A stretch of DNA of 64,000 nucleotides from Ypsolopha sequella (taxonomy: Eukaryota > Arthropoda > Insecta > Lepidoptera > Ypsolophidae), in contig OW203997.1 of the NCBI GenBank assembly GCA_934047225.1, positions 1,350,417 to 1,414,416 of the forward strand, written 5' to 3'. Shown piece after piece: positions 1 through 14,100 of this stretch. The notes beneath the pieces are model-generated. The model worked only from the letters and a program-made list of their open reading frames with translations. It was not told where the DNA came from and searched no databases. Position 1 is the stretch's first letter. The number at the start of each line of letters is the position of its first letter. The translations under genes were made by a program, and so were the position numbers.

Positions 1-190
1 ATGTTCTCCCTTTTTGTAGATAGGTTTTATTATTGAAAGTTTAAGGGAAGTTGGAATAATACCCTCCTGAAAGAGCCGCTAGTTCTTCAGCTAATTTTTT
101 TTAACTAAAATTGGTGGTATTTCATCGTGGCCATAACTTCGTTTACTTTTTAAATTTCTTATTATATCTCGCTTTCATTTGCAGGTCGTA
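1..190. other. AT-rich non-coding DNA, no gene seen
   Basis: No coding exon, RNA gene or clear repeat boundary is visible here. It lies downstream of the regucalcin gene, beyond the terminal-inverted-repeat element that starts at about 191. Confidence 0.4.
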
Positions 191-1101
191 GATATGTCGC
201 AGTCATCTGGTTGAATCTGCTATTTGATTGAATGACTAGCCGGTTCATTGAATGACGGTATTTAATTGAATGACTAAAGGACAACTCGTCAAGTCGTTGA
301 ATATAACGTTCAACGTCTCGACTCAACGTCATTTAGCGAAGTCGTATAGCCGACTTTGTGATGTTTGGTTAGGGTGACCATGAGTTCGCAACTTAAAAGT
401 TAACCTTACTTTAAATAAAAATAAATGAATTATAAAATTTCTCGTTAAATAGGATCTCTACGACTTTGTAATATTTGATTAGGGTGACCATAAGTTCGCA
501 AATTAAAAAGGTAACCTTACTTTAGATAAGAAAAATGAGAACATGACATGACACACCATATTATGATTTTATAATCCAAAGCTTTATTTAATCTCATATT
601 TTTGCTTAGTATAAATAAAATAGAAAAATAGATCATATTATTTCAAAAGTAATTAACTAAAATATGCGAGTTTCTGGGACTCCAAACAGTTGTTTACTTT
701 AGTCTTTGTCACCTAGCGAAATGAGGGTTTAGATAAGAAAAAACTAAATATTTAAAATCACAGGATCAGTTTCATTTATTAAAGTATTAGTAAAAAAAAC
801 ATTACAAGTATAAAAACAACTTGCTAACATTTAATAAAAATTTTAAACCTTTTTAAATATTTGTTTTGGTGACTACTAGCGCTGCAGTGGGAAAAAAATT
901 AACTAAATTTGAATCACCTGACTGATTTTACGTCCGCCCTGTTCAAAGGGCTATCTTACAATCCGCTAACTAGTTGGACGTTGAGTGACGCTTGTTCAAT
1001 CAACGTACGGCCTAGTCATTCAATTGAATGTTGCCATTCAATGAACGAGCTAGTCATTTAATCAAATAGCAGATTCAACCAGATGACTGACTGCGACAGA
1101 T
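191..1101. mobile_element. Non-autonomous DNA transposon with terminal inverted repeats (about 0.9 kb)
   Basis: The left end (about 191-300) and right end (about 985-1101) are inverted copies. Both carry TGTCGCAGTCA, then TCTGGTTGAATCTGC, TATTTGATT and several GAATGACTAG blocks. The interior is AT-rich and holds a divergent direct duplication of about 90 bp (about 345-430 and 460-545) sharing TTAGGGTGACCAT and GTTCGCAA. No transposase frame is present, so it is a non-autonomous element. The superfamily was not determined. Confidence 0.6.
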
Positions 1102-1429
1102 ACATTGTATTAATTATACTTTGGGGACCGGCTGGAGATGAGAATGAAATTGGTTTGGAGTGATTTTGATGTAGTTTGAAACGCAACTATACGGAGATGT
1201 TTTCATGCTTAGGCTACAGGTGTAGGGCTCTAGACTTGTAACTAAATTACGGCTTCTAAGTTGACCACCGTAACGTTACGTTCTGGTGTAGAGCTCTAGA
1301 CATGTAATTGTGACACGGGGGGTGCAGAGCTTATTTTCGCACCTCTTATTTTCGGCGCTGAATATATTTAAGTAAGCCCTGGCTGAAGGCACAAAATAAC
1401 CACTTCCAGAAGGTTTACTCCGCATAACT

Positions 1430-1561
1430 AGCGAAAACAGGCGCACGCACACATAGACGCGTACGTACGACGATCACGGAGAAGTCGGTCGAATGCCAAT
1501 ACGAAATTCTGCCGAGATCATCATACGTACGCGTCTATGCATGTGTGCGTCTGTTTTCGCT
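1430..1561. repeat. Foldback (palindromic) element
   Basis: The arms at 1430-1472 and 1522-1561 are near-perfect inverted repeats, with AGCGAAAACAG at the left and CTGTTTTCGCT at the right, each followed inward by a CGCACACATAGACGCGTACG-like block. The central loop is about 50 bp. It resembles a miniature inverted-repeat transposable element. No coding capacity. Confidence 0.6.
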
Positions 1562-1837
1562 CCGTCGTCGATTCGGCCTCTGAGTATGTATTTTGTGCTG
1601 AAGGTATGGGCGGTTAACCCACGATGTTGTTCTGTTTGGCAAACAATAGAAAAAAAAACATCAAAATAGTTACCTAATGATTATAATACTGCATGCAACA
1701 TGAGTAATATACAACAAGTTATAGAAAATTTGATTCTAACAAAACAACACAATCATTTAAATATAATAGGAACAATTAATTAAGGGCAACGACTTTAAAT
1801 AAATCGAGGCCTTATCTTGATTAATATTGTAGTCCCT

Positions 1838-2175
1838 TCATAGTTTAAAGTTAACATTAGGGTGTCCTTTGACCCCCAGACCAGTGATCATGTAAGTGGC
1901 CCCTCCAGTCGGCGGTGGTAGATCCTTCCCTTCTTTAAGATTGGCCGTAGTTACGAACAAAATATCCAAGTTTGGACCTCCGAAGGTTGCCGACGTCACT
2001 TGCTTGGCCGGAATTGGAATCTTTTGAAGTAACTTTCCGGTTTTCGGGTTGATGTGAAGGATGCAAGCGCCGTTGAAGACAGCCACCCAAAGATTACCGT
2101 CAGTGTCTATGGTCATGCCGTCGGGGACCCCGGCCAGTTTGTTGGCTTGGAAGTCGAATATGTGTTTCATGTTCG
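1838..2175 (-). CDS. Regucalcin family gene, coding exon 4 (last)
   Basis: Encodes residues 194-305 and the TGA stop at 1838-1840. The acceptor is TTTTACAG at about 2176-2183. It carries the metal-binding Asp212 in GVPDGMTIDTDGNLWVA and the family signature FGGPNLDILFVTT. The C-terminus ends NVNFKL. No clear AATAAA was found in the next 150 bp downstream. Confidence 0.93.
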
Positions 2176-5100
2176 CTGTAAAAGGAATTAACCATTATCA
2201 AAGGATAGATTTATGTGACATTATTAATCTGCAATTTACTTGGACTAACAAACATACTTTGTAATACTTAGCGTTTTTATAATAACGTTATTATAAATAA
2301 CGTTATTTTAGGACGAATACTTATGAAACTTACGCTATAAGTGTATATCGTTTTGGTTCATGGTCAATTTGTTCACAACTTCAATGTGAGTGAGACAATA
2401 GGTCCACTGCGAGTGCGAGCGAGTGAGCACAATTTTGATTGATATTATAACAATGTGTCTGCAAGAAGTAGTACAAATAAAAGTCTTTAGCTGATATTCA
2501 GAGTCCCAAAATTCTAACTCGAATCGAACTAAGTCATTTCCATACTATTTGACTCTTGGGAGTGCTAAGCTCGAGTTCAAAGGAAGCCTTTAACTAAACT
2601 ACTTATTTATTTTCACTTGGTTTCCAAACCAGTGTGCAGGTGTACTAAACTGTTTGAGCAAAATAGGGACAATGGCCGATCCAAGATGGCCGGCACTCAC
2701 AGATGTCTCCTGTCTCCACATCGTAGTCGTATCTCCGAATGTTCTTCTCGGGCGAGTCGATGTAGTAGAAGGCTCGCTCGCGCAGGTCCCACGCGAGCCC
2801 GTTGGCGATGCTGATGTTCTTGGCCAGGGTGGCGGGAGTGGCGCCGGCACCGTCTAGACGGAACAGCGAGCCCTGGTGCAGCTCGAGGTCACCTGGCGCC
2901 TCCTCGTGGCCCATCGTACCTGACAATTACAATTATAATTGTAAATATATTTTTGCGTCCGTTACGTTTTTAAGTGGATACTTCTTTGATGGTATCTCGT
3001 ATAGGGTGTACATGTACGTCACTTTTGGAACGACATTTTAAAGAAAGATAATTTGTTTTCTTATTATATATTATTACGCCTTTAATAAGTAGTTAATTAT
3101 TTGTTTCATGTTAAACGAATGCGCTGCCATCACAAACATTTATTGTGATACCTATGGCCGCTATAAAATAATAAATAAAAATAATTTATTTCAGAACTTG
3201 GTTCATTCTTATTCTATTATTTTTATATCCATTTTTACCCATATGGGTAATGTGCAGCACAGCCTCACGATAGCTCAGTGGGTCTTGCCGTACTGCACTA
3301 TAATAGATTGCCGGGTTGTGAAAATCAACAAAAACGCCGCTTGTGGACCCAAGGAGTGCAGCCAGGAACTAGGTAGAGTGCCAGATCTTCAGCTTTACTA
3401 TTTCCTTTTCGGAATACTGCTCGGAATGTGAATGAATGTGGACGGCGCTCCACCCGTTTTTATAGCACTTTTTCTGTACGCACACATAGGCATTCTACCT
3501 CACCCCCTGGAGCACTATTTTATTATTTATTCATCCTATTTACAATTAATTCTTATCTCTAACTTATTCTAGATACTTAGGTCTACACATACGTACTAAG
3601 ATCATTACGCTACGACGTCTGGGAGCGGACTTGCGGCCGAAATTTTTTTTTTTTTTTGAGTTGATCTTTTTTGCTGTCGGCCTTTTGGCCTTTTCAGCTT
3701 TACCTTGAAGAGGGGGACAGAGAGTACCCAACCTCTGTAAAAGTTTATTTATTTATTTTTGTTTTTAAAGGTCCTTTAAAAGTCTATTTAAAAAGTCTGA
3801 GAGAGTCTTTTTTTTTAAAAGTCTATGAGTCTATTGTTTTTATTTGTTTATTCGTGTGCCCCGAGGGGAGGTGCGGACGAACTAAGGTGGCTGTGATACG
3901 TGGATAGGTGAAAAACGTACAGGCACGTACTTGTACCGTGTGTCGTTACGTCTTAAGAATAGTTTTCGCCTGCGTAAGGCGTTCGGCGTCATAGGGGAGA
4001 TAGAATAGCGATTTACGCTACGTCGTAGCGGTAATTGGCTATGGCGTAGCGCGCTAGGTGTCGTAGTGATAGTCGTAGCCGACGGTGAACCGGCTGTTTG
4101 ATTACCTTTCCGCCGCCTTCTGCGGGGGCGGTTTAGGTATAGAGGGGAAGTGGGGTTTGTTTTGCCACTGTTATCAGTCGGCTGTGAGTCTGAAATCTTT
4201 TTAGTTATTTCGTCGTCGGAGTCGATTATAACATGTCTCGGTCGTCGGCGTCCTTGTTTGGCATTTACGAATACCTTATAGTCAGAGGCTTGTCTAATAA
4301 GCGGGTTGGTATGGTGTGCGGATAAGTCGAAATATCGCATGGATATTTGTTTCATGAATTGTCTAACTGTAGGTACTTTGAGGTCCTTATGGAGATTATA
4401 ATTACGTACGTACCAGGGTGCGCCGGTAGCTCTACGTAGGAATTTATTCTGTACTACTTGTAGTTTCTTAGTGTGAGTTTTTGCGGAGTGTGCAAATACT
4501 ACACTAGCATAAGTGAAGATGGGACGGACGCAGGTCAGATATAATCTGAGTTTACTGCGTAATGAGAGTTTACTTTTTATTTATTTTATTGACAAGAGTT
4601 TATTGACAAGAAGTTTACTTTTTGATGTTATTAGTGGAGAGAGTCTACTTAGTATAAATTTGGCTCTGTTTCTCACAATGTCTATGTGAGGGCCGAAGGA
4701 TAGTCGGCTGTCTAGATTGACACCGAGGTATTTGACTTGGGTCGACCAGGGAATGGTCCGGCCGAATAGTGTTATGTTGGGTTTGGGTTTGTTCCACTCC
4801 CGGCACGGAGTGAAACGAGAAAAGTAAATGGCCGCGCTTTTATCGGGATTTAGTTCTATGCGCCATTTTTTGAACCAGTCTCCCAGCTGTGTGGCGGCCG
4901 CTTGTAGTCGTTTGAAAGTAACTTCCGCTTTTCTGTTTTTACAGTAGAGAGCTGTATCAACAGCGAAGAGGGCGAGTTGAACGTGTTGTGGGCGTGGCAT
5001 ATCACTTGTAAAAAGTGAGAAGAGGAGGGGCGAGAGTACTGATCCTTGCGGAACTCCTGAGTTTATAGGGTGTGGTTTTGAGTGTGTTCCGTCCACTCTG

Positions 5101-8100
5101 AATCGAAATTTTCGGTTTTTGATGATTAGTACCATTCTGTCGGGGAGTTTCATGCTGTATAGCTTGAAAATGAGTCCGTTGTGCCAAACTTTATCAAAAG
5201 CTTTAGCTACGTCAAAGAATAAGGCGCCCGTGTGTTTTGATTTTTTGTGTCCAAAACCATCCATTATATATTCGATTATTCTGTGCACTTGCTGTATACA
5301 AGAATGCCCAGATCGGAAGCCGAATTGTTCATTCGGTATGAGGTCATTTTCGGATGCTAGATTTTTAAGTCTGGTATTAAATATACGTTCGTATATTTTA
5401 CCAAGTGACTTTAGAAGACTGATGGGGCGGTAGCTGGATGGGACTGAGCGTTCTTTACCCGGCTTGTGAATACCTATGACGTCAGCCTCTTTCCATGAAT
5501 CGGGGAACATACAGAATTCTATCGCTGAATTCATGATAGAAACTAGTATGACTAGGAGGGGGTAAGATAGGTTTTTTAGAACTCGGTTTGTAATACCGTC
5601 AGATCCTGGGGATTTTTTGGGGTTTAGATTTTTAATAATCTGAGAAACCTCTTTAACGGTGACTGGGTCTAACTTGTCAGTTGGTGGACGGGAGGCTCTG
5701 TTATTGACTTCGTTATCAACGAAGTCGATGTGAGACTGGTCTGTCATTTCTAGGGACGGGGAACATTGTTTTTCGAGGCTGTCGGCCAGGCACTCGGCCT
5801 TGTCGGCGTCCTCGAATGCTATTGTCTTGTCGGATCTTGTGAGGGCTGGAATGTCGATAACTGTGTCGGCTTTCATGGAGCGTGCTAGCTTCCAGTAGAC
5901 TTGGTGATGAGGTGATAAATCAGAAAGTAATTTGTCCCATTCCTGGGATTTGTACTCTCTGACTCGCTCTTTCACTTGCCTCTGGAGGGAGCGAAGTTTG
6001 ACTCTATTTTCCTGAGAGGGGAAGAAATCGTGCGCGCGAGTGGCTGCTGCTGCTGGGTATTTATATTACCTCAACCCCCACCTCAGGAGTATAAATATGC
6101 GCCCTCTATGGCCAACCGTCCTCAGTCTGCTTCCCACCGTCGTACCGCTAACATATCATGCTGTTATACCTATTTACAGACTACTTAGGTATTTCCTAGC
6201 ATACCTAAGTACCTAGATCGATGTTTTGTAGCCTATTTTATACCTAGGTCTTATTCTAAGACCTAGCTAGGCGTATCAATGAAACAATCATAGAAAATCA
6301 TCTTTATTCTGCAAGATGTTAATACTACCTTGTAACTATTTACTGTATTATATTTACTAAGCTATTTTAATGCTTATTTATTCATTCGGAGTCAGATAGC
6401 TGCTTAATCTACTTATTCATGCCTATACTATGTTGCAGCTACCTGAGTAAATAGACACACGGGACTAATTTATTTATTTTCCTAAACTTAATACTATGCT
6501 ATTTACATACTTATTTACATGAAAAGTCCGTTATATTTTCCTAAAAAACGCGAAAATCTGTGAAAATGCGTCTGTTTGGTAACGCCGCGCAACTCCATCC
6601 TAAATTCGCGTAGTTTACATATTTTCCGCTAAAGGCGCGCGTGTCTCGTTGTGTACAACAAGTAAAGCGAGGTGTGTATGGCCATTTCAATAATTTTTCT
6701 GCAGAAACGGCACATGTCCGCAACTACTGCAACAACTATGGCAACTATGTAACGACATGTGGGGCGTAGCATCCACCGAAATAATCCCACTTGTTTTATT
6801 CGCGAACGGATTAATACCAAGCAGCCTCGAAACCAACCTGAGACGGTTGGGATTCCGCGGCAGTTCACTTCCAGCGCGGATGCAGAAGGCGGTTCTGCAT
6901 AATACTGCTTGCATCGTTCGCCGGTTTCTTTCCCTGGGGCTCTGAACCTCGGTCGACTGTGCTTCTGTCGGGGGGTGTACCATCTCTCCCTCTTTAAATT
7001 CTTTTGGCCAAGATCAAAAATTCTCAAAATAATAATAAAATTCTTTATTGCACAAGATAAAAATTTCGTACATAGACGAGCTTAGTATTATTTAGTATTT
7101 TCTACCAATGGAGAAGTTGTTGAGGGTAGTGCCATGATGTCAAAATATTATAGGGTACCGATTTAAATATATATATATATATATTACTCAAATACTTAGT
7201 AAATTCTATTATACTACATGCTAATAAACATGAACAGTAATCTATAAGAGATAACAACATTAAATGATAAAATACATATACCACTTGAAAAATGTACCTA
7301 TAAATAAATAAATATAATGTATATTACATAGGTATATACTGAAAAGAATTTGTTTAATAACGTCCAACGTCCAATAGGCCAAATAGGCTTTATTAGCTCT
7401 TGTTAGAAGCGATTATTGCTTGGAGGTACTCCGGCTGGGTTACATAACCATAAAAAACACTTGTTCAATTTCATTTTAATACTTGAATAATACTTCATTA
7501 ATATTCCCATGTTTAATAAGCATGAGAATGTGACAAAATTGATACGTTTGTAAGATAGCTTTGACTCCAACTGTTGATACAGTTGATACCTTGGACGAAA
7601 TTCGTCCAAGGCTGATACGCTTTTGGAATTTAATTATTACTTTATTAATAATTTATTAATCATTTTGGAAGTTAATATTAATATGTATGAAACGTGAAGT
7701 GTGAAATAATTGGCAAGACAAAGAGTATTTTATGTTTGTCCAGACCAGACGCCAGATGTTTGACACTCTTGTCACATGTACGTCGTCGTACACAATGCGA
7801 AGTGATCTGATCTGCTTGATACAATGCTATAATGAGCTTGTCTCCTTACTTTATATTCTCTGCCTATAGTGAAACATCAGTTATAGTTGATAGTAGGTAA
7901 TAATTTAATTAATTAATATAATTTCCTAACTTTTGATTCCTCTAAAGAGTAAACATTAATTAATTACAGACTGTAAAAGGAAATAGACTATGTATATGAG
8001 ACAGGTAGGCAAAGATATATATGTTTTTCTTTTTTCATTAACCTGAATTCCTGCTGTCTTGTATTTTCTTATCCCTTGGTTAAAGTAGATATAAGTAATT

Positions 8101-11100
8101 TGATGTATAGTATAAGTTTATGTTAAAAAAAGACATGATCTTGCCAAGTTTCTTGCCCGTTCTTCTTGCAAGACTAATCGAATGGGCGGAGGTAGGCATG
8201 TATTTATATATGTAACCTATTACTATGTAGTATATAGGATGGGATTTGGTCGGCCGCTTGGATTCGTGCTGGGGGCTCGGTTGGTGATCATTGAACCTTG
8301 TTCCTGGTCCCTGGCCGGGTCTCCGGTATGGGTTCGGGCGGTTGGTTGATTGGATTTTACCTTGTAGATATAATAATATTTTACCTATAATTTTAATCGT
8401 ATATATATTGCTACATAAATTAAATAAACATTTAATCTAGTTCATGTACATTTATTATTTTATTACATATATTTTTATACATTAAAATTTGACTTGTGAA
8501 ACGTGTATTATATATACCTACTTTGCAAAATAAACTTTTTGAATTTTGAATTTTTGAATTTTGTTTATTTTTTACTAGCTTTTGCCTGCGGCTTCACCCG
8601 CGCTGATTTCTTATGCATTTTCCCGGGATAAAAAGTAGCCTATGTCACTCTCCGGTCCATAAACTATCTTTTTGCAAAAAACCATGTCGGTGCATTTCTC
8701 CGATGCTGCGTGAAAGAGGGACAAACCAACAAAGGAACAATCCCACTTTCACAATTATAATAGGGATGCGAAGGGTAGTTGCTTAAATAATTATTGCAAA
8801 GCACAAAAGCTTTTGAATTTTTTGAAAAATTCCTATTATAACCGAAGTTAGCGATAGCAATAATAATAAATATAGCAATATAGCAATAATTAATATAGCA
8901 ATAATAATAAAATAACTTTTAGTATGAAATCTTGTCGGATAAATGCGTATTTGTGGCGAGCGTGTAACAATTTTAATGCAAAATCTCAGGAACTTGATCT
9001 CGATTTGTTCCATCTATCTGTAGCAGGGATAAGATCAAAAATAAGTGCAAATTTCTTTAAAAATTAAATTTTGTTTGGTTTAATTATTAAATTAGTCTTT
9101 AATTAACATTGGTTTCTTTTTTCATGTTTGTCTATTTTTTATTTATATTTTTATTTTTACTAGCTTTTACTTTTACTTTCATAATAACGTTTGTGTCCGG
9201 AATACCGGTTTTTTTATTTTATTTTGTTAATTTAATATACAAAAATATTTAAAAGTGTAATATAGTAACTACGTAATAACTAAATTTTTAAGAATATTCA
9301 TAATACAAGGCAGAAAATCTCGTACTATGTATAAAGACTTAATCTATAACTATAAGTGGAAACTTGTAATTGGCCTTCTGTAATATTACTTTTAAGTTTA
9401 TATGCTATTTCTTGTGCTGTAAGTTTTCCGAATAAATAAATAAATAAATAAATAATTGCCAATAACTGCGTCATCTTTTGAGATATTGAAAAAATAATTG
9501 TACGACTGTTTTTAGCTTTTTAAACGCAACTAACTATATTTAAAAAAAAAACTTCTTATAGGAGACGAGCCCATTGGCAATTGACACCAAATTCTAATTT
9601 TCAAAATATGACGTCATCGTTTCCCGGGGTTCTGGTGTAATTCTGTAATCAGCTCTCGATCGGCTCAGTACAACGAAGCTTCACTTACAAAGCACTAACA
9701 TAATCTGAAAGGGATGACACTGATACTCCCCCCCCCCTCCCACCAGGGTAGAGACCAGTGGCGTGCACAGAACTTTTTTCCGGAAAAGCAATCAGAAGGT
9801 CAAGTACGACAATAAAAAAAATATGAAAAAATTTAAATAACACTTGGAAAAAGAAAGTTTGTATGAAAATGTTCACTCTAGGAAGTTCATACAAACTTTT
9901 TTTTTTCAAAGTGTTATTAAAAAAAAATCATATTTTTTTTATTGTCGTACTTGACCTTCTGATTGCTTTTCCGGAAAAAAGTTCTGTGCACGCCACTGGT
10001 AGAGACATCCTATAGAAATGCCTGCATACCCCAGTAGGGGCTTGGTAGGGTGTTAACCCGGCTTACCCGGGTATACCTAACCCTTGAATTAAGGTACAGT
10101 TAAAGTTACATATTTTTATACAAGGTCCCAAAGTGCAAATATATTTTGACCTGGACTGCACTATAGTGGTCATTCAAGGAAATGGCCAAACTAGGAATTC
10201 ACATGGTGGTCATTCGAGGAATGGCCTAACCTGGAAAAGCACCTAATAGGAAATGGCCCAACAAGGAAAATAGTCGGTGGTCTTTGGAGTAAGTGGCCCT
10301 AGGTGACCGGATCCTTCTTGTCGACAGTTGAGGTCGCAGTTCGATGAGATAGGGTAGTGCGGGCATAGGTACCGGCAGAGGAGTGCCAGGGGTGCACTTT
10401 CCCCCTGGGGAATCCTGGGATCAACATGGAGTTTTTAACTAAACTTTCGAATAGAACCTCTGAGCCTCAGTTGTATCATACTGTTCTATAAACGACGTAA
10501 AGATTCAATTGGACTGTCAGGAGTAGTCAGGACGCCATGTTGCTGTAGCCATCTCTCATTCTTCGTCCTCCATCCTCGCATACTCGTTTTTCGGCCTCGC
10601 TAGATACTCCCGGCTTTCGTGACGCTGCGAAGAACTTTTATACACTAAAGTCGCACACCATATTTTACCAAGGTACTAATCAAGACCAATCAAATAAGTC
10701 CAAAATCGAAAGGTCTGCCTTTTTCCGTTGACGTGATTCTGTATATACTTTCCAGTCCCATCATCAGACCCTGGTCACCTGATCAAGACCAATCAAATAA
10801 GCCAAAACTCCAAGGATCTGCGAGGGAATCCCAGGTATGTTGAGGAAATCCCGTATTCACCTTCCAATCCCATCATCAGATCCTGGTCACCATATTTTAC
10901 AAACACAATCATCGAGACCGACCAAATAAACTTAAAGTCGAAGCATAGTAAAACCAGAACAGTAGTCTATCTTTAAGCAAAGGTACATCGCGCGGCTAAT
11001 ATGTGTGCGTGCTAGTACGCACGAACTACAGTATGCACACAGCAATATCTTAGTATACAAGGTAGGCGCTAGCCGGGGTCACGCTTAGCGCCCCCTTTCC

Positions 11101-14100
11101 CCAGAGGGGGTCGCTTCAGATAAAGGTTTTAAGACCCTCACGGGCCAAACCAAATTAGGTGGAGTTTAGTGGGTAGGCACTCAGTGAGTCCCACATAACC
11201 AACGTAACCGGTTACGTTGGTATGCTATGAGCATTCTCCACCTCCCTCCCACCGTGACCTCCGGAGGGTGCCTTGCTTGGGCGCAAAAAAAAAAAAAAAA
11301 AAAAAAAAAAACGGGGTCACGCCGCGTTCGCGCTCAGTCAAGTCTCTCAAACAAGCCGCCACGCCGCGCGCCGCGCGTCACCGCCCAATTCAAATATGTT
11401 GACAGCACGCAATCGATCATATTGTACTGTCTTCGGATGCCTCAATAATAATTCCTTAAATCCAGAATTATCGTTCTTCTCAATACCTACTCAACAATAA
11501 AGGTGAATAAGAATTGATGGTATATATAAATAATAATGTAAAATTGTAATGTAAAAATGTAAAATGTAAATAATTAATAATAATGTAACGTATTTTCTTT
11601 GTTCACATTTAACATAGGTAAATATGATCATAACTGTGCTATGTTTGTTAATTATTCAAGGTGTTTTTAAACGTGGAGCTGATAATGGTTGAAATCGCAA
11701 AGATTTTTAATTATAGACTAGTAGCCAATGTTTGATTAGATACTTAAATTTGATTATGTACTTTAATGAAGTTAACAGATTAATTTAAGTAACAATCACA
11801 AAAGGTTTTTAAGCAAAGGCGTCGCCAGGGGGGGCAAGATGACATTAATTGTAGGTAAAATAAACAAATTTTAAGTTTTTAACATAATCTTCTTGGGTTT
11901 CTCGCGAATTTTTGACTACTTTATTATTAAAATCTCGAAAGTTTTTCGAATCTCTAGACAGCTGCCTCCTTCCCCCCTTTGACGATGTCCATGTTTTTAA
12001 AGAAAAGTTCAGGAGCCAATATTTTTTCTTACAATAATTAAGATAGCAAGTAAGATTTCTTTATGAGTTAATATAATATGTTTATTATGTATGATATGAA
12101 TGTATGTTTGTTTGTAGTAGGTATGTATGTTTGGATGCTTCAAAACATTTTAAGTATTGATTTTTTATTAGCTACGAAACTAAAAGAAGGGACAACCCTG
12201 CAACAGTAGGTATTTAAGTCTCGTACGGGGCGTGAGTTAAACTACTGTTCTGGTTTTACTATGGTCGAAGGGTCTGCTGTTGTCCGTCGAGGAGATCCCT
12301 TAAGTCTCATCATCATGTTTAACCACAAGTCTTAGAACGGACGGACGGACAGGACAGATAAATGTAACATATATTATATAGCATTTTGCCAGCGGCCCCA
12401 CTCGCGATTATTCATCTCTGCCCCGTATTCGGTTTGGGCGTTATTTTATTAACACCCCTTATAAACTTGTTGAACAGGGTCACTACGATGATAATAAACA
12501 AAACTGCATCCAAATCCGTTCAGTGGTTTCGGAGATGTGCGTGAACAAAAAGACATACACACAAACAAACAGAAAAGTATTCTAAAAATCGCTGATTTGT
12601 GTTCTATTATAGTGGATGGTGTACAAAGCAAATATTGACAGAAAACCGCAAATCAATGTACAGGATAGCCGTTTGGTACACGGGTACTTTAGGTTAAAAC
12701 AATCATTTTGAGCGGTAGTTCTTAAAAATATTCCCCTTAGGAGTAATGACGTCATTAATTTTTTTGTATGGGAATTGCTTTTTTTGTCCAAATCCTATCG
12801 AGTGTGGTATCAAATGAAAGGGCTTTATAAGCCAGTTCCAAAAATATACTACAGCATTACCTTTCCTTTCGGCCACGTTTTCTAAAAATCTCAGAAATAT
12901 TCTCAAAATACTATAATATAAATAATATAAAATAATATAAATGTTGCACTTTACTATTATTGTGTTTTATTGTATTATATATGCTAAATTGATACTCACA
13001 CGCTTCCTATTCCCAAAACGTCCCGCCCCCCCAACTCCTCACCCAACTTGGTATGTTTTAAAAACAGTTTTTGGATTTTTAGAAAATGTGTAATATATTT
13101 TTGGAACCGGCTCATGAAGCCCTTTCATTTGATACCACACTTGGTAAGATTTCGAAAAAATCAAAAGCAATTTCCAAAAAATTCTGAATCACAAACTTTT
13201 TAATATAAAAAAATTGTAAATGTTATTATTTTTAAAATCACCTTTTTGAGGTTTGATATGAGTATATTAGGAGACATTTGGCGTACGTTTTATAAAAATT
13301 TACTAAGCCGTCTCCTACTTGGAGCCCTTGGAGGAGCCCAAACTTGGTATGTTTTGAAAATATTTCTTGGATTTTTAGAAAACAGGTGGCCGAGAGGTAA
13401 TGATGTAGTATATTTTTAAAACTGGCTCATGCAGCCCTTTCATTTGATACCACACTCGATATTATACCTATATATACAAAGAAATACCCTGAATGACTGG
13501 CTGAATGCTCTATCAACGTCCAGACCAAACGGCTGGACTTAAGAATATGAAATTTGGTCTGTAGGACCCTTTTATGACGTAAACATCCGCTAAGGGAATC
13601 CATTCGTGGATCGGGGGAAAGGGAGGCGTCCGCTAGTACCAAATTAAGTTTACAGACCCCCAAACAGCCTCCCCCTAGGGTCGGCCTTCCCGTCGTTGAT
13701 CCGGTTCCTCGTGCCAGGGTCGACCTCAGCCAGCTCCCGGAGCACCTCCGCGCGGGTGCCCTCGCCGCCGTCCCACCGTAGCAGCACGAAGTGCAGCTCC
13801 AGCCCTACCACGAACTGGTCGGTGGTGCCCTCTACCGGCACGATGAACCCCACGCGACCCTCTGGAACGGTATACAATAGAATATTCATTGTTTCAGAAC
13901 ATTAACAATCCATACTGGAGTGATTGGTAATTCGACCAGCGGGTCTACCGCGTAATTCTCATTTTCATCAACATCAACTTGAGATTGAAATTTGACGTGC
14001 GTGCGACGACGCCCACCTAACATGCCATCTCTTTTGCACGCGTTGAATTTCGCATGCATTTGCTTGAAGTTGATACAAATGAGAATTACGCGGTAGAGCC

